From contig JAUUZS010000066.1 in the NCBI GenBank assembly GCA_030589835.1, positions 1-11,703 on the forward strand: 11,703 bases of DNA, given 5' to 3'. The translations under genes and the position numbers were made by a program. The notes under the pieces are model-generated. The model worked only from the letters and a program-made list of their open reading frames with translations, had not been told where the DNA came from and did not search any database. Positions 6,528 to 11,703 of the stretch are shown in pieces. Every line of letters begins with the position of its first letter. Position 1 is the first letter of the stretch. Source of the stretch: Cyclobacteriaceae bacterium. Its GTDB lineage: Bacteria; Bacteroidota; Bacteroidia; Cytophagales; Cyclobacteriaceae.

Positions 6528-7722
6528 ACTATTTTACTTAATTATTATCACTATACAACTGGGCGCTGTTTCTGATCTTAGTGCACAAAAAAATAAGTCC
6601 CAATTAGAAAAGGAGAAAACCTCTGTACAGAGGCAAATCCTGGAAACACAGCAAATACTTGACCAAACTTCCAATAAAAAGAAAGCCAGTATCGGCCAAC
6701 TAAATGCTATAAAAAAGCAAATAGAAGGCCACACCACCCTGGCGAGAACCTATAGGGCAGAAATAAAAATCCTTGACAGCAAGATTGAGCAAGATGTAAC
6801 CGTAATTGAGGCATTGCAACAAGATTTAGAAAATTTTAAAGAGGAATATGCCGCCATGGTTTACTCAATGTACAAATCCAGTAACGGATTTAGCAGGTTG
6901 TCATATGTTTTCGCATCCTCCAACCTACATCAATTTTATATGAGGTTTAAGTATCTGGAGCAATACGCTTCGGCACGTAAAAATCAGGTTCAGTTAATTT
7001 CCGAAATAAAATCAGAGATTGAGGATGAACGGGTTTTGCTAAAAAATACTAAAGACGATAAAAATATATTGTTAGGTGAGCAGTTAAAAGAAAAAGAGAA
7101 ACTTGATAGGTTAAAAACAGAACAAAACAAAGTTTTCGCCGATTTAAAAAAAGAAGAAAAAAAGATCACCACAGACCTTACAAGAAAGAAAAATGAAATC
7201 TCAAAGCTAGAAAATTTGATTTCAAACCTACTAAAAGATGAAATTCGAAATTCTGCATCATCCGCAGAGAGAATGCCAGAAATAAAAGTAGAGGTAAAAA
7301 ATATATCAAACTCATTTGAAAAAAGCAAAGCAAATCTGCCCTGGCCGGTTTCTTCAGGATTTATTTGTGAAAAATTTGGCATCCACCCCCATCCAATCAT
7401 AAAAAGAGTCAAAGTTCCAAACGACGGGGTAAACATTCAAACAAAACAAAATGAAAAGGTAAAGGCAGTTTTTAGCGGTATTGTTTCAAAAATTGCAATT
7501 GTTCCGGGAGAGTTTAAATATGTGGTAATCATGCGACATGGTGACTATTTCACTGTTTATGCCAAGCTTAAAAAAGTGGACGTTAAAATGGGCCAACAAA
7601 TAGCACGAGATGACGTTATAGGAGAAGTAAACACTGATATTGATGGGACTTCGGAAGTACAATTTCAGGTTTGGAAAAACACGGAAAAACTTGACCCTGA
7701 ACTTTGGTTTGCCAAAAGATAA
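6511..7722 (+). CDS. EnvC-like murein hydrolase activator with degenerate LytM (M23) domain
   Basis: Secreted protein of 403 residues. It has a signal peptide (about 1-25, cleavage in LSAQ), a long Lys/Glu/Gln-rich coiled coil (about 27-245), and a C-terminal LytM/peptidase M23 domain (about 276-403). The architecture matches E. coli EnvC, which does not cut peptidoglycan but activates amidases. The zinc-site residues are gone here: the usual HxGxD reads NDGVN (Asn304, Asn308), the YxHL motif reads YAKL (Lys352) and HLHFE reads EVQFQ (Gln384). A catalytic role is therefore unlikely; amidase activation or a structural role at division is inferred from EnvC. It starts inside the DUF4292 gene (17-bp overlap), so it is translationally coupled to it. 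A weak hairpin follows its stop. The amidase partner is not in the window. Confidence 0.88.
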   Translation: MKLLSKLFYLIIITIQLGAVSDLSAQKNKSQLEKEKTSVQRQILETQQILDQTSNKKKASIGQLNAIKKQIEGHTTLARTYRAEIKILDSKIEQDVTVIEALQQDLENFKEEYAAMVYSMYKSSNGFSRLSYVFASSNLHQFYMRFKYLEQYASARKNQVQLISEIKSEIEDERVLLKNTKDDKNILLGEQLKEKEKLDRLKTEQNKVFADLKKEEKKITTDLTRKKNEISKLENLISNLLKDEIRNSASSAERMPEIKVEVKNISNSFEKSKANLPWPVSSGFICEKFGIHPHPIIKRVKVPNDGVNIQTKQNEKVKAVFSGIVSKIAIVPGEFKYVVIMRHGDYFTVYAKLKKVDVKMGQQIARDDVIGEVNTDIDGTSEVQFQVWKNTEKLDPELWFAKR

Positions 7723-7725
7723 TTC

Positions 7726-7739
7726 TACTTTAAAAAGTA
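7726..7739 (+). terminator. Weak hairpin after the EnvC-like gene
   Basis: TACTTT-aa-AAAGTA is a perfect 6-bp inverted repeat starting four bases after the stop codon, extendable by two A-T pairs past a mismatch. The loop is only two bases, the stem is AT-rich and no T run follows. It could attenuate read-through into tatA but is a poor intrinsic terminator. Confidence 0.25.
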
Positions 7740-7780
7740 AAATCTTTCCATAGATATTAGTTTTTAAGAGTAATTGAAAT

Positions 7781-7788
7781 TAATTTTG
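7781..7788 (+). promoter_or_regulatory. -7 promoter element for tatA
   Basis: TAATTTTG matches TAnnTTTG exactly and lies 40 bp before the tatA ATG. A T-rich stretch (GTTTTT, 7760-7765) occupies the -33 position without a proper TTG. Together with the terminator after tatA it makes tatA a likely single-gene transcription unit. Confidence 0.55.
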
Positions 7789-7828
7789 TATTACAATAAA
7801 GAAAAATCATCATTTAAAATATAAAGAT

Positions 7829-8032
7829 ATGAACGTTGAATTAGCATTTCTTGGAGGTCTTGGAGGACCCGAAATCATTCTTATTCTTGCGGTATTATTA
7901 ATTTTCTTCGGTGCGAAAAGAATACCTGAATTAGCCAAAGGGCTTGGAAAAGGAATTAAAGAATTTAAAAACGCAACAAACGATATTAAAGAGGAAATTG
8001 AAGATGGAGTAAAGGATTTGGATAAAAAATAA
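7829..8032 (+). CDS. tatA: Sec-independent protein translocase subunit TatA/TatE family
   Basis: Small protein of 67 residues that forms the pore-like oligomer of the twin-arginine pathway, which moves folded proteins across the inner membrane. It shows the family pattern: a short periplasmic N-terminus (MNVELAFLGGLGG), the Pro-Glu pair at 14-15, one membrane helix (about 15-28, IILILAVLLIFFG), the hinge FGAKRIPEL (27-35), a glycine-bearing amphipathic helix (AKGLGKGIKEFKNA, 36-49) and an acidic/basic tail ending DLDKK. Bacteroidota TatA proteins are typically this short. tatC is not in the window. It lies between the EnvC-like gene and a long gene-free stretch, with its own -7 element and a strong terminator. 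There is no Shine-Dalgarno. TatB is excluded by the short tail. Confidence 0.95.
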   Translation: MNVELAFLGGLGGPEIILILAVLLIFFGAKRIPELAKGLGKGIKEFKNATNDIKEEIEDGVKDLDKK

Positions 8033-8053
8033 TCTTCTTATTTATCGTTCCGG

Positions 8054-8100
8054 AAAAATTCTGAAAATCGAAAAATGATCGATTCTCAGAATTTTTCTTT
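8054..8100 (+). terminator. Strong intrinsic terminator after tatA
   Basis: AAAAATTCTGA (8054-8064) pairs with TCAGAATTTTT (8086-8096), and inside it AATCGA (8066-8071) pairs with TCGATT (8079-8084) across one A/C mismatch. The result is a 17-pair stem with a 7-base loop, starting 21 bases after the tatA stop. The arm and flank give a T-rich 3' end (TTTTTCTTTT). The A-rich opposite side means it could also work on the minus strand. Confidence 0.85.
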
Positions 8101-8642
8101 TCCCTTATTACACTTCCATTACTCCTGACATCAATAGTTGAGAGCAGCTTTTTTCTTTTCCTTGTTCTTGAGGAATTACCATTTTTGTCGCCAAACAGAT
8201 AAAATATATGTTTCTTTCTCGCAACTTTGTCCTACACCAAGGGAATCATTGCCAAATGAAATTGCAAATGCTTCATTATTAGTATGGGACATCGTAAATT
8301 CATGTAATGTGTTGAAAAATTATGCCGTATGATTATTGTCAAACGATCTTAAATTTTCCAATACATGACTGAGGTGATTAAATTGTAAAATAATATTGAA
8401 ATTATGGAAAGAAAGTGATTCTTTGCGGATATAATGATCTCAAATTGCAAGTAGAATAACAAAGCCTTACAGAGCACATCAGATTTAGTAGGTAGATATA
8501 CACTTATTGATGGGAGCTGGCTGGAAACAAAGGTAATTGAGCGCTTATAAAGTATTAGGGAAAATGTCCTGCACACTCAAATAAGTTGAGAATCGAGCGG
8601 GTACGATAACACTTTCCAATCAATTTCAATAATGATTTCGAA
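8101..8642. other. 542-bp gene-free region upstream of mltD
   Basis: No reading frame here looks real: the longest open stretches (64 codons plus strand at 8138, 75 and 62 codons minus strand around 8349-8743) have no family pattern and no promoter at the right place. I find no perfect TAnnTTTG. The nearest is CAACTTTG at 8222-8229 with one mismatch, which would leave a 410-nt leader for mltD. No tRNA-like or repeat structure is visible. It may hold a decayed gene, a long 5' UTR, or a small RNA. Confidence 0.5.
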
Positions 8643-10052
8643 ATGAATAGGACTCCAGGCAAACATCTAATTTTCAAATTAGCAGTACTATTTAGTCTGA
8701 TAATAAGTATAAATGTTGCTTTTTCGCAAACTTTTTCAATCACACCTGAATCGGATTCTTTATTTATTGCACCCCTTACCTACGAATATATTCCGGATGC
8801 CACATACGCTCAGATCGAAAAGCGATTAGCGAGCATCAAAACTGAGATTCCACTTACCTTTAATAACAATGTCAAATCTTTTGTGGACTATTTTACGGTT
8901 AAGGATCGGGAGCATACGAAAATGGCGCTTAGAAGAAGCACCTATTATTTTCCAATATTTGAAGAAATCTTTGAGAAATACGGTCTCCCTGACGAACTAA
9001 AATATCTTGCCATTGTCGAATCCGGATTGAATCCTACTGCGCGTTCGTGGGCTGCTGCCGTAGGATTATGGCAATTTGTATATCTTACCGGCCGCTCATA
9101 CGGCCTGCATTCCGATTGGTATGTTGATGAACGAATGGATCCAATAAAATCTACCGAAGCTGCCGCAAAGTATATGAAATCGTTGTACAACATGTTTGGT
9201 GATTGGGAATTGGCCCTGGCAGCCTATAATTGTGGCCCGGGAAATGTGAGAAAGGCCATTCGACGGTCGGGGTACAAAAAGAAATTTTGGGAAATTTTCA
9301 GATACTTACCTCGCGAAACCCGAGGATATCTCCCTCAATTCGTGGCCATTACTTATGCATTCAACTACGCTGAGGAGCATAATTTGATTTTGGATGAATC
9401 TGAATATTTGTATGCTATGGAAAGCGATACCATAATGGTCAGAGATTTTTTGAACCTTACTGCTCTGGGCAATATTCTAGACGTCTGCGAAGAAGATATG
9501 CATAAGCTAAACCCTTCCATAAAGCAAAAGGCACTGCCTCAAAATAGCGCTTATTTTTCAGTACGACTTCCATCAGACAAGATGGATCAGTTCAATGAAA
9601 ATAGGACAAGTATTCTCGATTCTGCCTCCAAAACAGGAAAGAAGGAGTTGGAGTATTTAGCAAGAAATTCTGTTGGCAGCACATATGGAAGAGACAAGGT
9701 AATTCATAGAGTGCGAAGTGGTGATGTGCTAGGCCGGATTGCACAAACGTATCATGTAAGAGTTTCGGATATCAAAAAATGGAATAATCTTAATAGCAAT
9801 ACCATTCGTGTCGGTCAGCGTTTGAATATATGGCTGACTCCGCAAGCCTATACTGCTTCTGTGCCCAAAAAAAAGCAGCCCGTCAAGCAAAATATTGTGG
9901 TTAGCGGAATAAAATACCATATCGTACAACCGGGAGATACACTATGGGATATTTCCCGTGCATATAGCGATATTACAATAGAAAAGCTTAAGAAATTAAA
10001 TAACCTTAAATCCAATAAAATTCAACCGGGTCAGAAATTGGTTGTAGGATAA
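8643..10052 (+). CDS. mltD: Membrane-bound lytic murein transglycosylase D-like protein with two LysM domains
   Basis: Cleaves the beta-1,4 bond between MurNAc and GlcNAc in peptidoglycan, leaving 1,6-anhydro ends, in the periplasm. The protein has 469 residues: a signal peptide (about 1-28, cleavage near FSQ; no lipobox Cys, unlike E. coli MltD), a short linker, a GH23/SLT domain (about 100-235) and two C-terminal LysM repeats (about 354-398 and 425-468) that bind glycan strands. SLT motifs seen are LKYLAIVESGLNP with catalytic Glu126, SWAAAVGLWQF (135-145), and the AAYNCGPGNVRKA motif (193-205). Both LysM repeats carry the GD-x-L-x-x-I core (SGDVLGRIA, PGDTLWDIS). The ATG at 8643 is chosen because it gives the signal peptide. 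It is followed after 90 bp by a DUF4837 lipoprotein gene, an arrangement I recall in other Bacteroidota. No clear promoter precedes it. Confidence 0.93.
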   Translation: MNRTPGKHLIFKLAVLFSLIISINVAFSQTFSITPESDSLFIAPLTYEYIPDATYAQIEKRLASIKTEIPLTFNNNVKSFVDYFTVKDREHTKMALRRSTYYFPIFEEIFEKYGLPDELKYLAIVESGLNPTARSWAAAVGLWQFVYLTGRSYGLHSDWYVDERMDPIKSTEAAAKYMKSLYNMFGDWELALAAYNCGPGNVRKAIRRSGYKKKFWEIFRYLPRETRGYLPQFVAITYAFNYAEEHNLILDESEYLYAMESDTIMVRDFLNLTALGNILDVCEEDMHKLNPSIKQKALPQNSAYFSVRLPSDKMDQFNENRTSILDSASKTGKKELEYLARNSVGSTYGRDKVIHRVRSGDVLGRIAQTYHVRVSDIKKWNNLNSNTIRVGQRLNIWLTPQAYTASVPKKKQPVKQNIVVSGIKYHIVQPGDTLWDISRAYSDITIEKLKKLNNLKSNKIQPGQKLVVG

Positions 10053-10142
10053 TTATTTCTTAAAGTTGTGTTAATATTTTTTTGTTTGAAAACTCGTTCT
10101 TATTTCACAATTTGAAACATCAACAAATCTTAATACAAAATC

Positions 10143-11228
10143 ATGGCCTTTTCACGCTATTTATTATTCTTTTTGTCCATTGTTTTCATTTCATCATGTG
10201 ATCTGGAAAAAACAGCAAAAATGCAAAGCAATTTGCCCAAAGCCGCCGGAAAACCGGGAGAAATCATTTTAGTCATTGATAGTGCCCAATGGGAAGGTGA
10301 GGTAGGCAAGGCATTACGAGAAACCTTTCACCAACCTGTGCCCCACATTCCGAGGGAAGAACAAATGTTTTCCCTCAATCAAATTGATCCCCGGGACTTT
10401 CAGAGCATTCTTAAAAAACAAAAAAATATTATTTTTGCCACCGTACTGGGAAGCAACAGCAGGGGAAATAAAAGGCTGAAAACGTATTTTACCAAAGAAT
10501 CACTAAAAATGATCGACGAAGACCCCTCTTTGTTTATGTATCCTAAAAAGGATGAATTTGCCAAAGGACAGGAAGTATTACACTTGTTTGGCGAGACCGA
10601 GGAAAATTTGATACATAATATCTCTAAAAACAGACTAAAACTCCAAAGGCATTTTTTGGACATTGAAGAGAAAAGAAATTATACCTCGTTATTTTCAGTC
10701 AAAACCGAAGAAGGAATTTCAAAACATATAGAAGAAAAGCTTGGGTGTGAACTTAAAGTACCTCTTGGCTATGAAATCGCCCTTGAAGCAGAGAAATTTA
10801 TTTGGCTTAGAAATTTTAGTCCTGATATAGATAAAAGCATTTTTATCTCGTGGGTAGAGTATACCTCAGAAGAAATGTTTTCTTTGGATAGTTTAGTGAA
10901 ATTGAGAACGGAGTTATCGAAACCCTACATTCTTTATAAACCCGAAGATCTGGAATCCTATTTACTTACCGAAACCGATAATTTTGATGTGTTCATAAAC
11001 AAAATAAATTTCAAAGGGCAGTATGCCGTTGTGGTGAAAGGGTTGTGGAAAATGAATAAGTATTATATGGGTGGTCCATTTATCAGCTACGCCATGGTTG
11101 ATGAATCTACAAACAGGTTGTATTATATTGAAGGCTTTCTGTTTAGTCCGGGGAAACCCCAAAGAGATTTTATGCGGGAACTCGATACCATACTCAAAAC
11201 TTTTAAAGTCCCGGTCACACCGGCCTAA
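10143..11228 (+). CDS. DUF4837 family lipoprotein of unknown function
   Basis: Predicted lipoprotein of 361 residues: MAFSRYLLFFLSIVFISSC has a hydrophobic stretch and lipobox (FISS before Cys19), so it should be membrane-anchored in the envelope. After a short linker the sequence KAAGKPGEIILVIDSAQWEG (33-52), then EEQMFSLNQIDPRDF (72-86), matches what I remember of DUF4837, a Bacteroidota-restricted family of similar length with no assigned activity. The pattern suggests mixed alpha/beta folding, with aromatic-rich C-terminal strands (YYMGGPFISYAMVDE, then YYIEGFLFSPGKPQRDFMRE). No catalytic motif is recognisable. It sits 90 bp after the lytic transglycosylase and 12 bp before ruvA, so it is probably in one transcript with both. 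A role in peptidoglycan or outer-membrane maintenance is only a guess from position. Confidence 0.8.
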   Translation: MAFSRYLLFFLSIVFISSCDLEKTAKMQSNLPKAAGKPGEIILVIDSAQWEGEVGKALRETFHQPVPHIPREEQMFSLNQIDPRDFQSILKKQKNIIFATVLGSNSRGNKRLKTYFTKESLKMIDEDPSLFMYPKKDEFAKGQEVLHLFGETEENLIHNISKNRLKLQRHFLDIEEKRNYTSLFSVKTEEGISKHIEEKLGCELKVPLGYEIALEAEKFIWLRNFSPDIDKSIFISWVEYTSEEMFSLDSLVKLRTELSKPYILYKPEDLESYLLTETDNFDVFINKINFKGQYAVVVKGLWKMNKYYMGGPFISYAMVDESTNRLYYIEGFLFSPGKPQRDFMRELDTILKTFKVPVTPA

Positions 11229-11240
11229 ATACACGTAATA

Positions 11241-11703
11241 ATGATTGGATATTTAAAAGGGATATTGACATTCAAAGATCCTACGTATGTCATTATAGAT
11301 ATTAATGGAATAGGGTATGAAGTTAAAATTTCACTTTATACCTTCTCAAAGGTCAAAGAACTTAATTCATGTCTCTTATATACACATTTTCATGTAAAAG
11401 AGGATGCGCAGACCCTATATGGTTTTTTTGATAAAGAAGAAAAAAACACATTTATCCAATTGATTTCCATAAGTGGCGTAGGGCCAAATACGGCACTGAT
11501 GATAAACTCTTCCCTTACGGTAAATGAACTCAAAAGCGCTATCATCAATGAAGAAGTAGGGGTTATTCAAAAAGTGAAAGGTATTGGAAACAAAACAGCT
11601 CATCGAATTATCCTTGAGTTGAAAGACAAAATAAAAAGGGAAGGACTGGAAGCAGGAGGTTCTATAGTTGGAAGCAATACGGTAAGAAATGAGGCGTTAT
11701 CTG
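11241..11703 (+). CDS. ruvA: Holliday junction branch migration protein RuvA, 3' end missing
   Basis: RuvA tetramers bind four-way DNA junctions and load the RuvB motor during recombination and repair. The 154 codons present cover domains I and II of the usual 190-205 residues; the C-terminal RuvB-contacting domain III lies beyond the right edge. Seen: the N-terminal MIGYLKG of the OB-fold domain, EDAQTLYGFF (54-63), and the two helix-hairpin-helix motifs, SISGVGPNTAL (76-86) and VKGIGNKTAHRIILELKDK (112-130), that grip DNA backbones. The ATG at 11241 is 12 bp after the DUF4837 stop, with no terminator between, so co-transcription is likely. In other Bacteroidota the next gene is often sprA/sov of type IX secretion (recollection, not visible here). 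Confidence 0.97.
   Translation, partial: MIGYLKGILTFKDPTYVIIDINGIGYEVKISLYTFSKVKELNSCLLYTHFHVKEDAQTLYGFFDKEEKNTFIQLISISGVGPNTALMINSSLTVNELKSAIINEEVGVIQKVKGIGNKTAHRIILELKDKIKREGLEAGGSIVGSNTVRNEALS

Noticed and set aside
6990..7436. 148-codon minus-strand open frame
   Set aside because: It is the complement of the Lys/Glu-rich coiled coil of the EnvC-like gene; the Ser/Phe-rich translation is what such complements give.
8138..8332. 64-codon plus-strand open frame after the tatA terminator
   Set aside because: No family pattern, no promoter or start context, and Phe/Ser/Cys content unlike the neighbouring proteins.
8430..8435. TATAAT resembling a sigma-70 -10 box
   Set aside because: Bacteroidota primary sigma factors use a different -7 element, there is no suitable -35, and the hexamer is expected by chance in AT-rich DNA.
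8349..8743. Minus-strand open frames of 75 and 62 codons upstream of and into mltD
   Set aside because: The second runs antisense into the mltD signal peptide and neither resembles a known protein.

Overview
The window looks like a chromosomal core region of a low-GC member of the Bacteroidota, probably from the Cytophagia/Flavobacteriia side of the phylum (inference). Several things point there. The gene set is typical of the phylum: DUF4292 and DUF4837 lipoproteins, an EnvC-type protein with a dead LytM domain, and a single short TatA. Starts are AT-rich and lack Shine-Dalgarno sequences. Several genes are preceded by the TAnnTTTG -7 promoter element of the Bacteroidota primary sigma factor. 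I see no mobile element, tRNA, rRNA or CRISPR array.

Layout. Positions 1-1093 (minus strand) hold most of metK, cut by the left edge. A 173-bp divergent region follows, then a plus-strand pair: an enoyl-CoA hydratase and a 14-helix flippase of the Wzx/MurJ superfamily. A 438-bp gene-free gap with two perfect -7 elements leads into a tightly coupled trio (TPR protein, DUF4292 lipoprotein, EnvC-like protein) whose reading frames overlap at each junction. tatA comes next with its own promoter and a strong hairpin terminator. A second gene-free gap of about 550 bp precedes an MltD-like lytic transglycosylase with two LysM domains, a DUF4837 lipoprotein, and the start of ruvA, which is cut by the right edge.

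How the genes fit together. Apart from metK, ech and ruvA, almost everything acts at the cell envelope: lipid-linked glycan flipping, exported TPR scaffolding, outer-membrane lipoprotein handling (DUF4292), control of peptidoglycan hydrolysis (EnvC-like), Tat export, and peptidoglycan cleavage (MltD). From memory of other Bacteroidota genomes, ruvA is often followed by sprA/sov, the type IX secretion translocon, so the envelope theme may continue past the right edge. I did not find an obviously new defence or mobile system. The least explained parts are the overlapping trio with its DUF4292 protein, the uncharacterised DUF4837 lipoprotein, and the two long gene-free gaps, one of which begins with a perfect -7 element that has no gene after it.
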